From Tersicoccus solisilvae (GTDB taxonomy: Bacteria; Actinomycetota; Actinomycetes; Actinomycetales; Micrococcaceae), in assembly GCF_014643255.1 (NCBI RefSeq), contig NZ_BMJI01000007.1, forward strand, positions 62,001 through 126,000: a stretch of DNA of 64,000 nucleotides. The letters are read 5' to 3'. Within the stretch, counting starts at the first letter, position 1. Each line of letters opens with the position of its first letter. Under the pieces are notes generated by a model that worked only from the letters and a program-made list of their open reading frames with translations, had not been told where the DNA came from and did not search any database. This document shows positions 45,777-55,488 of the stretch, piece by piece. The translations under genes and the position numbers were made by a program.

Positions 45777-48620
45777 TCACCGGGCCCCCGTCATGAACTC
45801 GAGGGCCTGCTGGCGATAGTGGGCATACCGTGGGGCCGTGGCGGCGACATGCCCCTGGCCCCAGTCGACAGGGATGAACCGCACGCGATCGGAATGGGCG
45901 GGATGAACGTCCTCCAGCATCGCCCGGAAGGGAGCCAGGTGGTGCTCGACGTGGTGCTGGTCCCGCTCGTTCTGCACGTACAGGATGCGCGGCAACCGCT
46001 CGACTTCCCGATATCGGTCGATGACGGAGACCCGACGCCGAAGGTCGGCGGGCACGTTCCCGACCGAGGTGCGCAGACACGTCCGCAGCGCCCTCTCGGC
46101 ACTCGGCGCGAAGTACGCCTCCACATCCGTCTGCGGATTGAAGGCGAGCACCGTGGCGTCCTCGAGCCACGCAGCGACCTGAAGGGCGGTGAAACCACCG
46201 CCGGAACTCCCGGTCAGCAGCACGCGACGGGAACCGGTCAGCTGGGCCACCCGATCGATCCAGGCCGCCATCTGTCGGTGGAGGTCGACGTCCGGGGTGC
46301 CCAGGTACCAGGACAGCGTCATGCCTCTGTCCAGGTCCAGGCTCGGATCCTGAAAGATCGCGAAACTGTCCGCCTTTCCGAGGTCGCTCGTCAGACCCTG
46401 GAAGAGCGGCAGCGTCGACTTCGTCCGGTTGACCGCTCCGTGGAAGCGAACGGTCAGCGTGTCGCTGGTGCCACGCCCGTAGGCAACCGGAAGGACGAGC
46501 GGTCCGAGATCGGCGGCGACGAGGGTCGCCCCGTCGGAGACGGCGGTCAGTTCCTCGAGGCGGTTCACCGTCGACATGTCGAGGCCGTACGTCGCCGAGT
46601 GCAGCGGGCTCTGCCCACTCCAGTCCAGCAGCGGTTCGCGCTTCAGCCCGACGGTCGCCGCTGTGAGTCCGAGTTCCGCCGCCAGGTCGGAGCCGGCCAC
46701 ATCGATCAGCGCGGCGCGCAGACCCTGATCGCTCGTCCGGCGGGGACCGAGGTCGAGGGCCAGGTCGAGCAGACGGGTCAACGCCTCGAGGCGAGCCGAT
46801 CGCAGGTCCGGCTGCGACCGGATCCAGTCCTTGAGCGCGGCGCCGTACTCCGAGGTGTACACGTCCCCCGGAGCCCTCGGCACCGCGCTGGTGGCTGCTG
46901 CCCCTCGGCGGCGGTCGACAGCCGCACGCCGTACGTCTTCCAGGCCGGTGGACGAGGCCGACGGCGTTCCGAGGGTAGCGGTGGCCGACGCCCCGTCGAG
47001 GACGAGGCCGAAGTCATGCCGGCCCACGGTCGCCGCCACGGCCAACCGGCCGCCCGTCGACCGCAGGGAGGTGAGGTCGAAGTGTCCCCGAGGCGGCACG
47101 GCGATCACGGTGATGTAGCGGAACCGGGTGCCCGTCTGCTCGGCGGTGACCACCGGGCCCGGCTCGCCCTCCCCCTGCGCCACGGTGATCTCGGGGATGT
47201 TGCCGCTCCAGAGCAGGGTGGCGCCGGACTCGTCCCGGGTCAGGTCGACTCCGTGGGTCCTGGTCCTGACGGCGGTGCCCGCGTCGAGGTGCCACCGCTG
47301 ACGCGCCGTCACCTCGTCGTCGCTGAGCACCGTGTCCACCACCACGACGAAGTCACCGCCCCGGCAGTAGGTCACGCGACGGCGGATCTCCACACCGGGG
47401 TACCCGCGATCGACGAACAGGAAGTCGTCGACGTCGTCGGTCAGGTGGTGCCGCTCGAGTGCGACGTCGGACGCCGGGTCGTACGGCCGGTCGACGATCT
47501 CGACCACGTTGTGGCTGACGCGGGAGGTCGGCACGTGGTTCTGCTGGTCGACGTCCGGCCCGGCGTCGACCAGCCACGGGTGCCCACCGCTGTGCAGGGT
47601 CAGGGAGCCACCGTCCTGGTGACCACGGGCCCGGTCGGCCCGCCCGAAGGACAGCGAGTAGAAGGTCTCGTCGTCGAACGCCCGTTCATGCGCCCCCCAG
47701 CCGCTGCGGCCGAACGCAAAGCCGCGCCGGTAGACCCGGGCGAGATCGGCGGGCGGCTCACCGGTCGATCCCCGGGACAGCATCCACGCCGCTTCCGCGC
47801 TCGTGACTCCCGCGAGGGTCGCGACGCCGGTGTCGCCGATCCTCTCCAGGGTGCCGTCGGGCCGGGTGGCGTGGGCGAGTTCGAGCGCGGCGAGATCGAG
47901 CCGTTCGGCGGCCGCCGGGCGGGCGATGCCCTCCCGGTCGAGCCGGCTGAGGGCGGTGCGCCACGCCAGGTACGTGCTCTTGTGCTGAGCGACGCTGCCG
48001 GCAGCCGCGATGCCCTCCTCGTCGTAGGTCTCGGCGACCAGCTCCGCGAGGCGATCGACGGCGAGCGTGGTCCAGTCAGCGCGGTGGAACACCGCGCCGA
48101 TGACGAACAGCGCCTGGTGCTGGTGGAGCGCTTGACTCGCCCTGCCGAGATGGCCCGGTTCTGCCAGCCACGCCCCGTGTTCGAGGATGGATTCGATCAG
48201 CCACGGATCGCTGTGGGCGGCGACGAGGGGCAGGGCGAAGACCAGGGACAGCGCGCGTTGCGCCTCGACCATGGGTGTCCACGCCGGGTTCGCCCCACCG
48301 GTCCGGGCGGGGTTGTTCGCGATCCACGATCGGCACGTGCGCAACCAGTAGGCCCGCGCAGCGTCGTCCCCGGTCAGGGCGACCCGCCGCACCGGTTCGA
48401 ACCACCGCAGCATGTGCAGCTGGGTCTGCCAGTTCCGCCGGCCGAACGGGTCGGCGTCCCAGTCCATCGGGTCCGGCAGCTCCCACGCCGGGTGCGGCCG
48501 CAGGGTCACCCGTCCCGCCATCACCTCGTCGGCGACCTCACGGTCGGTCGAGATCGCGGTGTACGCCCCACCGAACATCTGCCGGTGGACGACGTCGAGA
48601 TCGAAACGCGGAAGGGGCAC
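45777..48620 (-). CDS. Heparinase II/III-like protein fused to an alpha/beta hydrolase
   Basis: A 947-residue protein with no signal peptide. Residues 1-270 form an alpha-toroid (ANNPARTGGANPAWTPMVEAQRALS is the usual opening). Residues 290-560 are the beta-sandwich of heparinase II/III lyases (GHQDGGSLTLHSGGHPWLVDAG; SRVSHNVVEIVD). Residues 620-945 are an alpha/beta hydrolase with nucleophile motif LTGSSGGGFTAL and late Asp/His (NERDQHHV; GQGHVAA). It may cleave and de-esterify the uronic-acid polymer; domain assignment is by pattern, and the substrate by context. Confidence 0.78.
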   Translation of the reverse strand: MPLPRFDLDVVHRQMFGGAYTAISTDREVADEVMAGRVTLRPHPAWELPDPMDWDADPFGRRNWQTQLHMLRWFEPVRRVALTGDDAARAYWLRTCRSWIANNPARTGGANPAWTPMVEAQRALSLVFALPLVAAHSDPWLIESILEHGAWLAEPGHLGRASQALHQHQALFVIGAVFHRADWTTLAVDRLAELVAETYDEEGIAAAGSVAQHKSTYLAWRTALSRLDREGIARPAAAERLDLAALELAHATRPDGTLERIGDTGVATLAGVTSAEAAWMLSRGSTGEPPADLARVYRRGFAFGRSGWGAHERAFDDETFYSLSFGRADRARGHQDGGSLTLHSGGHPWLVDAGPDVDQQNHVPTSRVSHNVVEIVDRPYDPASDVALERHHLTDDVDDFLFVDRGYPGVEIRRRVTYCRGGDFVVVVDTVLSDDEVTARQRWHLDAGTAVRTRTHGVDLTRDESGATLLWSGNIPEITVAQGEGEPGPVVTAEQTGTRFRYITVIAVPPRGHFDLTSLRSTGGRLAVAATVGRHDFGLVLDGASATATLGTPSASSTGLEDVRRAAVDRRRGAAATSAVPRAPGDVYTSEYGAALKDWIRSQPDLRSARLEALTRLLDLALDLGPRRTSDQGLRAALIDVAGSDLAAELGLTAATVGLKREPLLDWSGQSPLHSATYGLDMSTVNRLEELTAVSDGATLVAADLGPLVLPVAYGRGTSDTLTVRFHGAVNRTKSTLPLFQGLTSDLGKADSFAIFQDPSLDLDRGMTLSWYLGTPDVDLHRQMAAWIDRVAQLTGSRRVLLTGSSGGGFTALQVAAWLEDATVLAFNPQTDVEAYFAPSAERALRTCLRTSVGNVPADLRRRVSVIDRYREVERLPRILYVQNERDQHHVEHHLAPFRAMLEDVHPAHSDRVRFIPVDWGQGHVAATAPRYAHYRQQALEFMTGAR

Positions 48621-48690
48621 GGCGGCTTTCTGGACGGGGCGGGACAGGGCACGGGGCCGCCACGCGGCTGCGCGGGGCGACCCCGTGACG

Positions 48691-49977
48691 TCAGACGGTG
48701 GTGTTGAGCGGCTGGAACGTGGTGGCGTCCGCCCGGCCGAGGAAGCCGCGAGTGTCGATCACGACGTGCCCGGACAGGTCCGCCGAACGAAGGCTGACGA
48801 AGGCGTCGTGGTCGACCAGCAGCACGACGACGGCGGACGCGGCGATCGCTCCGTCCAGGTCCGTGAGCGCGATGTTGGGGGCGTCGAGCTGCGCCGGCAG
48901 AGCAGAGACGTGCGGCTCCACCACGGACACGGTCACCTCGGGCAGGGCCGACGCGAGCTGCTCGACGATCGCCACCGACGGGGACTCACGCAGGTCGTCG
49001 ATGTTCGCCTTGAACGCCAGCCCGAGGGCGGCGACGCTGGTGGCGCCCGTCCGGGCCACCGCCTCGCGCACCCGCTCGATCACCCAGGCCGGCTTGCCGT
49101 CGTTCACCTCGCGAGCGGTGCGGATCAGCCGGGACTGCTCCGGGGCGGCGGCGACGATGAACCAGGGGTCCACCGCGATGCAGTGTCCGCCCACGCCCGG
49201 GCCGGGCTGCAGGATGTTGACCCGCGGGTGGTGGTTGGCGAGCCGGATCAGTTCCCAGACGTCGATGCCGAGCCTGTCGCTGATCAGGGACAGCTCGTTC
49301 GCGAACGCGATGTTGACGTCGCGGTACGAGTTCTCCACGAGTTTCGCCATCTCGGCGGTCGAGGCGTCCGTGGTCAGGATCTCGCCCTGGCAGAACGTGG
49401 CGTAGAGGCGAGCCGCCCGCTCGGCCGCTGCCGGCGTGATCCCGCCGACGATGCGGGCGTTGGTGACGAGCTCGATCATCACCCGGCCCGGGAGCACCCG
49501 TTCGGGGCAGTGCGCCAGCAGGAGGGCCGGCCTGCCGTCGGCGCCGTCCAGGCTGAGATCGGGGCGCAGCTCGATCAGGTACTGCGCGAGGTGCTCGGTG
49601 GTCCCCGGCGGGGACGTGGACTCGAGCACGATCAGCTCGCCGCCGCGCAGCTGCGGGGCGACGGCGCGGGCGGCCGCTTCGATGTAGCTCAGGTCCGCAC
49701 TGTGGTCGTCCTGGAACGGGGTCGGCACGGCGATGATGTACGCCCCGGCCTCGGGGACCTCCGTCGAGGCGCGCAGCGTGCCGTTCTTGACCGCACCGGC
49801 CACATAGATCGACAGGTCGGGCTCGACGAACGGCACCTCGCCCGCGTTGACGGCGTCCACGGTCGCGGGATTGACGTCCACGCCGACCACATGGACATTG
49901 TTGCTGGCGAGGATGGCCGCGGTGGGCAGTCCGATGTATCCGAGTCCGACGATGACGACGTCGATGTTCTCCTGCAT
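48691..49977 (-). CDS. wecC: UDP-N-acetyl-D-mannosamine dehydrogenase
   Basis: A 428-residue UDP-sugar dehydrogenase that oxidises UDP-ManNAc to UDP-ManNAcA. VVIVGLGYIGLPTAAILASNN binds NAD, ESTSPPGTTE and KLVENSYRDVNIAFANELSL are typical of WecC, and the catalytic Cys is in GPGVGGHCIAVDPWF. GAAAGG lies seven bases before ATG 49977. It shares the operon with the exporter; its epimerase partner is at 41.2 kb on the other strand. Confidence 0.93.
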   Translation of the reverse strand: MQENIDVVIVGLGYIGLPTAAILASNNVHVVGVDVNPATVDAVNAGEVPFVEPDLSIYVAGAVKNGTLRASTEVPEAGAYIIAVPTPFQDDHSADLSYIEAAARAVAPQLRGGELIVLESTSPPGTTEHLAQYLIELRPDLSLDGADGRPALLLAHCPERVLPGRVMIELVTNARIVGGITPAAAERAARLYATFCQGEILTTDASTAEMAKLVENSYRDVNIAFANELSLISDRLGIDVWELIRLANHHPRVNILQPGPGVGGHCIAVDPWFIVAAAPEQSRLIRTAREVNDGKPAWVIERVREAVARTGATSVAALGLAFKANIDDLRESPSVAIVEQLASALPEVTVSVVEPHVSALPAQLDAPNIALTDLDGAIAASAVVVLLVDHDAFVSLRSADLSGHVVIDTRGFLGRADATTFQPLNTTV

Positions 49978-49987
49978 TCGCGACCTT

Positions 49988-51895
49988 TCAGAGCGAGATG
50001 ATGCGCTGAGGCTCTCCTCGCGCGACCATCCGACTCGAGGCCGACAGGACGTCGGCCGAGACTGCCCACGTGTGATCCGTCCCGCCCCGCACCTGGCAGT
50101 AGTTGAACCGATCAGCCGAATAGACCTTGCCCCCAGCATGGACGATCATATCCAAGAACCGCGTGTCCTCGCCCCGCCCGACGTCGGCGAACGGGTGCTC
50201 CCGGAAGACCGGTGCCGCCGCGGCGAGCGTGGGACCCGCCACGCGATCGGTCCAGCGATGCTCCGCATCGGGGTGCCGGAGCAGCAGCCGGTCCTCGACC
50301 TGGAGGTAGTGCGCCTGCTTTCCGACGACCTCGGCAGCCGAGTAGCCGAGCGCGTTGACCGTGTCGTGCAGGTACGCGGGCGCATAGAGGTCGTCGTCGT
50401 CGATCTTCGCCAGGACGGCCCCGTCGGCGGCCTCGACGCAGCGGTTCAAGCATGCACCGAGGCTGACCGAGCGCGGGGCGGAGAGCACCACGAGATCCTG
50501 GAGCCCGCTCTCGGCCCGCAGCTCCCGGATCGTCGCCGCGTCCGGCTCGTGGCCGTGGGTGAGCAGCACCACCTGCAGATCGACGTCCTGCTGCCCGGCG
50601 AGCGTCATCACGACATCCCGGAGCCGGTCCGGGCGGAACGTGCTCACCAGGGCGCTGACCGTGGGCGGGGTGACGGGCCGGTGGGCCGGCGGCAGGGCGA
50701 GCCGGAGCACCTCCTCCGCGCGATGCGCGTAGGTGTGCTCGTCCCAGATGCGGCGCTGCATCAGGTGCAGGACGCGATCGGCTTCCTGCGGGTCCTCGAG
50801 AATCTCGCGCAGGGCGGTGGTGGTCTCCGCCCGGCCGTGGACCTGGCGCAAACCGGTGCCGCCGAAGAACCGGTCGACCGCGGGGCTCGGCGTCGTGATC
50901 ACCGGCGTGCCCGAGGCCGGGATCTCGAAGAGCCGACGCGCACACATGGTCGGGGACCCGGCCACCGTGTTCACGTTCAGGAACACCCGGTAGGCGCGGT
51001 AGGCGGTCAGCATCCGGTCGTAGTCCAGGGAGCCGACGACGAACGAGGCGAAGCGCTCCGGGAAGCGGTAGCGCTCGTCGGTGCCCGCGTGCCGGGCGAA
51101 GATCTCCAGCGTGCTCTCGCCCGCCCGCGCGAGGTCCGCGGCGCCGTCGAGCACCGCATCGAGCTGGTCCCGGCGACCCGGGAACTTGTGCGCGAAGTAC
51201 ATGCCGGCGAACGCGATCCCGCGGGCGTGCCAGCCGCGCCCGGGTCGCGCCGGGTGGTGTACGGCCGGCTGCGCGGCGAACGGCAGCACCCCGACACGAC
51301 GGTGGCCCAGGTCCTCCCGGTAGGCCGCGAGCCGGTTCTCGTCCGTCGTGAACACGACGTCGGCGAGCCGCGCACAATCGAGGAAGTCCGCGTAGTGGAC
51401 CGGATCCTCCTTGTTCCAGAACACCGTCGGGATGCCCGCAGCACGACACGCCTCGACCAGTCGGCGGACCTGGGCGCCGGCGGGCAGGTCCCCGTTGAGC
51501 GGCGAGCGCCAACGGCCGCGGTTGGGCCGCCAGGCCGACTCGATGAACACCAGGTCCAGCGGCTCAGCGGCCAGTTGCTGGTGCCAGGTGTCGCTGTCCA
51601 GCAGGGTCAGGGACCACTCCGGCCCGAAGGCGTCCAGCGAGAAGTCGTCCAGCACCACTCCGACCCGCAGGTCCGCCCGACGAGGTGCGGCAGGGCGCCG
51701 CCGCATCGGGGCGAACGTGAGGTGGCGGTGGCGTCGACCCCGCCACACGGCTTCGGCTCCCCGGCCGGAGCGCGGGCCGGAGCCCGCGGACGCCGAGCGC
51801 TGCCGCGCGCGCCAGCGCCGGAGTTGGCGGAAGCCCCCGTGCCGGAGGTGCCAGAGTCCGGTACGCACGGCGCGCAGGGTGCGCGCCGGGCTCAC
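49988..51895 (-). CDS. CgeB-like / GT2 two-domain glycosyltransferase
   Basis: A 635-residue protein. An Arg-rich 60-residue N-terminus precedes a GT-B-like CgeB-type domain (about 60-380: VFIESAWRPNRGRW, VFWNKEDPVHY, NVNTVAGSPTMCARRLFEIPASGTPVITT). A GT-A (GT2) domain follows (about 400-620: VSALVSTFRPDRL, LGACLNRCVEAADGAVLAKIDDDDLY with the metal-binding DDD). Two active sites in one chain could build a disaccharide unit. GTG 51895 overlaps the ABC-ATPase stop (GTGA). Confidence 0.83.
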   Translation of the reverse strand: MSPARTLRAVRTGLWHLRHGGFRQLRRWRARQRSASAGSGPRSGRGAEAVWRGRRHRHLTFAPMRRRPAAPRRADLRVGVVLDDFSLDAFGPEWSLTLLDSDTWHQQLAAEPLDLVFIESAWRPNRGRWRSPLNGDLPAGAQVRRLVEACRAAGIPTVFWNKEDPVHYADFLDCARLADVVFTTDENRLAAYREDLGHRRVGVLPFAAQPAVHHPARPGRGWHARGIAFAGMYFAHKFPGRRDQLDAVLDGAADLARAGESTLEIFARHAGTDERYRFPERFASFVVGSLDYDRMLTAYRAYRVFLNVNTVAGSPTMCARRLFEIPASGTPVITTPSPAVDRFFGGTGLRQVHGRAETTTALREILEDPQEADRVLHLMQRRIWDEHTYAHRAEEVLRLALPPAHRPVTPPTVSALVSTFRPDRLRDVVMTLAGQQDVDLQVVLLTHGHEPDAATIRELRAESGLQDLVVLSAPRSVSLGACLNRCVEAADGAVLAKIDDDDLYAPAYLHDTVNALGYSAAEVVGKQAHYLQVEDRLLLRHPDAEHRWTDRVAGPTLAAAAPVFREHPFADVGRGEDTRFLDMIVHAGGKVYSADRFNYCQVRGGTDHTWAVSADVLSASSRMVARGEPQRIISL

Positions 51896-52818
51896 CGCCC
51901 GCCTCGGCGTGGTGGCGGTGTCGCCGTGACGGTCGGCATCACGAGGTCGCGCCGGGCATCGGAGCGGATCCGTTCGGCCGTCTCGGGCTCGTCCTGTGCC
52001 AGGGCACGGGCGAAGGCGACATAGGCCTGCGTGACGACCCCGGGCTCGCCGTCCATGATCAGATCGCCCTGGTCGAGCCAGACCACCCGGGTGCACATCT
52101 CCCGGACGGTCGGGATGCTGTGGCTGACCAGCAGCACGCAGCCGGCCTGGGCGCGCAGTTCGTCCATCCGAGCCTTGCTCCGGTCGCCGAACTGCGCGTC
52201 CCCGGTGTTCAGCGCCTCGTCGACGATCAGGATCTCCGGGTTGACGCTGGTGGCGATCGCGAACTGCAACCGCGAGGCCATGCCCGAGGAATACGTCTCC
52301 AGCGGGCGGTAGATGGCCGAGTCCAGGCCGGAGAGATCGACGACCGCGTCGTACCGCTCCTCCACCTCCTGGCGGCTCAGGCCCATGGCGAGCCCCCCGA
52401 GGATGATGTTCTGCTCGCCCGAGAGGGTCGGCATCAGCGCGGCGTTCACCCCGAGCATCACCGGCGTGCTGCTCGCGTGCACGGACCCGGTGGTGGGGCG
52501 TTCGCGGCCGCTGATCATGCGCATCAGGGTGCTCTTGCCGGAGCCGTTGCGGCCGATCACGCCGACGGCTTCCCCGTGGTCGACCACCAGGGAGAGCTCG
52601 TTGACCGCCGGGACGGTCACGGTGCTGCCGCGGGTCGGGCGGCGGCGGATCGAGCGGCGGCCGTGCCGCGCCTCTGCCGCGGCGCTTCCTCCCGTGGCAC
52701 GCACCCGGTACCGGCGGCTCACGCGGTCGACGACGAGCAGCGGCGCTGCCGCCGTCCCGGTCGCGGAGACCGCCGTGCCGGGCGCGGTGCTGGGGGCACC
52801 GGCGTCAGTCGCGGGCAT
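51892..52818 (-). CDS. Polysaccharide ABC exporter ATPase (Wzt/TagH type)
   Basis: A 308-residue ABC ATPase. Walker A GRNGSGKST, signature TYSSGMASRL, Walker B ILIVDEAL and the switch His in VLLVSHS. The insertion after VDRVSRRYRVR, before the core, is usual in O-antigen and teichoic-acid exporters. No carbohydrate-binding C-terminal domain is present, so export need not depend on a chain-end cap. It pairs with the permease gene it overlaps by 14 bases. Confidence 0.93.
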   Translation of the reverse strand: MPATDAGAPSTAPGTAVSATGTAAAPLLVVDRVSRRYRVRATGGSAAAEARHGRRSIRRRPTRGSTVTVPAVNELSLVVDHGEAVGVIGRNGSGKSTLMRMISGRERPTTGSVHASSTPVMLGVNAALMPTLSGEQNIILGGLAMGLSRQEVEERYDAVVDLSGLDSAIYRPLETYSSGMASRLQFAIATSVNPEILIVDEALNTGDAQFGDRSKARMDELRAQAGCVLLVSHSIPTVREMCTRVVWLDQGDLIMDGEPGVVTQAYVAFARALAQDEPETAERIRSDARRDLVMPTVTATPPPRRGGR

Positions 52819-53719
52819 AGGACTCCTCCCCCTGCCAGATCAGGACGACGCCCACGACGAGTGCACCGACCGCCCAGGCGCTCAGGATCGTCCAGTTGTG
52901 CCAGGACGGGAGCTGCCCGTACAGCAGGCCGTCGCGCACGATCTCCATCGCGCAGTACACCGGGTTGGCCTTCATCACGGCCTGGATGTCGGGGTGGGTG
53001 ACGTAGCGGTCGATCGAGAAGAAGGTGCCCGAGGTGTACATCCACGCGCGCACCACGAACGGCAGGAGCCGGCTGACGTCCGGGATCCAGGCGATGAGCC
53101 GGGCCAGGATCAGGCCGATCCCGAGATTGAAGCACCACTGCAGCACGAGGACCGGCAGCAGGAAGATCCAGCGCCACGTGATCGGCTCGGCCGGCGCGGT
53201 GAGGACGACGATCAGCAGCATCGCCAGCACCACCGGCACGTCGGCGATGGCCGCACGCACCGCGGCCCCGACCGGCAGCGCCGCTCGCGGGAACGTGAAC
53301 GCACCGATCAGGGCCTTGCCCTTGAGCAGGGAGCGGGCGATGGTGGTGATGGAACCCGAGCTGATCTGGAACAGGAACACGCCGATCACCAGGTACCCGA
53401 TGAAGTTCGGGATGCCTCGGCTCGTTTGCAGCAGCAGCCCGAACACCAGGTAGAACGTGAGCCCGTTGAACAGGGGCGTCAGGATGAGCCAGGCGCTGCC
53501 GAGGAGGTCCTGCCGGGTGCCCCTGCGCACCTGGGCGTGGGCGTCGTACGCGATGAAGTGCCGGTAGCCCCAGAGCGTGCGCAGGTAGGCGATCAGGCCG
53601 GGCCGGGCCCCGACCCGGGGCAGGGCACGGGGGTCGAACGCGACCGCTGCGGCCGCGTGCTCCGCGGCGGGCTCGGTGGGTCGCGTCGACGCCGTGGGTT
53701 CCACCCGGGTCGAACTCAC
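52805..53719 (-). CDS. Polysaccharide ABC exporter permease (Wzm/TagG type)
   Basis: A 304-residue ABC-2 permease with six predicted membrane segments. LWGYRHFIAYDAHAQVRRGTRQDLLGSAWLILTPLFNGLTFYLVFGLL is the typical amphipathic opening and first segment, and FFSIDRYVTHPDIQAVMKANPVYCAMEIVRDGLLYG is the usual late loop. It carries the lipid-linked polymer across the membrane. GTG 53719 overlaps the upstream GT stop (GTGA). The N-terminal 25 residues are Ala/Glu-rich. Confidence 0.93.
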   Translation of the reverse strand: MSSTRVEPTASTRPTEPAAEHAAAAVAFDPRALPRVGARPGLIAYLRTLWGYRHFIAYDAHAQVRRGTRQDLLGSAWLILTPLFNGLTFYLVFGLLLQTSRGIPNFIGYLVIGVFLFQISSGSITTIARSLLKGKALIGAFTFPRAALPVGAAVRAAIADVPVVLAMLLIVVLTAPAEPITWRWIFLLPVLVLQWCFNLGIGLILARLIAWIPDVSRLLPFVVRAWMYTSGTFFSIDRYVTHPDIQAVMKANPVYCAMEIVRDGLLYGQLPSWHNWTILSAWAVGALVVGVVLIWQGEESYARD

Positions 53720-55488
53720 GTGGTGGTTCCTCTCGCTCGTTCATAGGCGGCGGCCAGCGCCGCCGCGTTCGCGGCCCACGTCCGGTGGGTCAGGACGTGG
53801 TCTCGGCCGGCGGCGCCCATCCGTTCACGGGATCCGGCGTCGGCCAGCAGCGCGGCCAGGCCGCCGGCGAGCGCGTCCGGGTCCTCCGGAGGCACCAGCC
53901 GGCCGGTGACGCCGTCCTCGACGATCTCCCGCAGGGCCGGGAGGTCGCTGGCCACGACCGGCCGGGCACTGGCCAGGGCCTCCACGGGTTTGAGCGGGGT
54001 CACCACTCGGGTGACCGCCCGGTCCTTGCGGGGGACGACGAACACGTCGAGCGCCTGGTGGTACAGCGCCGCCCGCTCGCGCGGGACTCGTCCGGTGAAG
54101 ATGGCCCGGTCGCCGATCCCCGCCGCCTCCGCCGCCCGGCGCAGCGCCGGTTCGGCGGCGCCGGAGCCGACGATCATCAATCGTACCGTGGGGTGGGACG
54201 GCGCCAGCAGCGCGACGGCGTGGACCAGGTCGTCGAGCCCCTCGTAGTCGACCAGGCTGCTCACGGTGCCCACGATCGGGCCGTCGTCGGGCAGCCCCAG
54301 CCGCTCCCGAGCGGCGGCGGGCGTGAGCGGCGGGGCCAGGTAGGCCTCCCCCACCGCGTTGGGCGTCAGGACGATCCGATCCTCCGGCACTCCGGCGGCC
54401 AGGATCGGGTCCCGCATCGCCCGGCCCAGGGTGACCACCAGGTCCGCGGAGCGCATCAGGTCCGCCTCGCGGGCCTGGAACAGCCGGTACCGCTCGCTCG
54501 CGCGGGCCTCGGCCGGCCGGGTCGAGGCCCAGGTGTCGGCGAGCTGGCCGCGCACCTCGTACACGAAGGGCACCCCGAGGGACCGGGCCACCGCGCGCGC
54601 CACGATTCCGTTCGTGAAGTCCGTGGTGCCGTGCACGACCGACGGCCGGAACCGGCGTCCGACGTCGAGCAGCAACTCGGCCTGCTGCTGCAACCGGTCC
54701 CGACCGGTCGGCGCCAACCGCGCCGGCAGCAGCCGCCGGTAGGTGATCCCGTCGACGACGTCGGCGTCGCGCGCGAGGACCCGACCCACCTGCACGGGAT
54801 AGCCCAGGCGGGTGACGGCGAGCGGATCGAGACCGTGGTCCCGCTGGGCCAGCAGGATCGAGTGGGACCGTTGGGCGTACCCGCTGCCGGTGTGGGGCAG
54901 GGAGTTGATCAGCACGTGCAGGACGCGGCCGTCGACGGCGACGGCGGGACGCTCCGGCAGCGTGGGCGTCCAGCCGGAGAAGACGTCGAGTTCGGCTCGC
55001 ATCCGCGTCGCGAGGCGTGCGGCCGGCCGGCCGGCCGCCTCCAGCTGCGCCACGGCCCCCGTCATGTCCCCGGCGTACCACTGGTGCCGCGCGACGGTCC
55101 GCGCACGCGCGGCACCGGGTGGCGCCGCGGCGATCAGCGCCTCGGCCGGCTCGACGCGTCCGGCGGCGATGGCGATCTCCGCGGCCCAACGGCGCGTCGT
55201 CCGGGCACGGCGGCCCGGACGCGGGGCGGCCTCGACGGCGACGGCCAGCCGCCGATCCAGGTCGGCATCCTGCCCGGCCACCAGGGCTGCGGCGAGAACC
55301 ACCGGCGACGTGGACTCCGGGGCCGCGTGCCGCAGGATGCGCCGGGCGACCCGACCGGTCACGGCGACCGGGAGCCGGCGGGAGACCAGCAGGGCGAAGA
55401 GGGCGGGATCCTCCCGCAGGTGACGGGTGATGGTCGTCGCGGCCACCACCGCGTTGCGCGGCAGCGCCGACGGGGCTCGCGGACTCAT
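53716..55488 (-). CDS. GT4-type glycosyltransferase with helical N-terminal domain
   Basis: A 590-residue cytoplasmic protein. Residues 1-185 are Ala/Arg-rich and helical (repeat-like). The GT-B part spans about 195-585: LPHTGSGYAQRSHSILLAQ, VVHGTTDFTNGIVARAVA, FVYEVRGQLADTW, LTPNAVGEAYL, LMIVGSGAAEP and VTPLKPVEALASARPVVASD. It is a paralogue of the 43.8-45.7 kb enzyme, without membrane anchor. Starts at ATG 55488 overlapping the next GT (ATGA). Sugar unknown. Confidence 0.87.
   Translation of the reverse strand: MSPRAPSALPRNAVVAATTITRHLREDPALFALLVSRRLPVAVTGRVARRILRHAAPESTSPVVLAAALVAGQDADLDRRLAVAVEAAPRPGRRARTTRRWAAEIAIAAGRVEPAEALIAAAPPGAARARTVARHQWYAGDMTGAVAQLEAAGRPAARLATRMRAELDVFSGWTPTLPERPAVAVDGRVLHVLINSLPHTGSGYAQRSHSILLAQRDHGLDPLAVTRLGYPVQVGRVLARDADVVDGITYRRLLPARLAPTGRDRLQQQAELLLDVGRRFRPSVVHGTTDFTNGIVARAVARSLGVPFVYEVRGQLADTWASTRPAEARASERYRLFQAREADLMRSADLVVTLGRAMRDPILAAGVPEDRIVLTPNAVGEAYLAPPLTPAAARERLGLPDDGPIVGTVSSLVDYEGLDDLVHAVALLAPSHPTVRLMIVGSGAAEPALRRAAEAAGIGDRAIFTGRVPRERAALYHQALDVFVVPRKDRAVTRVVTPLKPVEALASARPVVASDLPALREIVEDGVTGRLVPPEDPDALAGGLAALLADAGSRERMGAAGRDHVLTHRTWAANAAALAAAYERARGTTT

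Noticed and set aside
48621-48690. A separate promoter for the heparinase gene within the long operon
   Set aside because: The 70-base gap contains no -10/-35 pair I could defend; read-through from wecC is simpler.
45519-48707. A plus-strand open frame of 1062 codons
   Set aside because: Antisense to the heparinase-hydrolase gene and the end of a GT gene; no domain or motif, and biased composition.
49847-52024. A plus-strand open frame of 725 codons
   Set aside because: Antisense to the CgeB/GT2 gene; composition is that of reverse-strand shadow.
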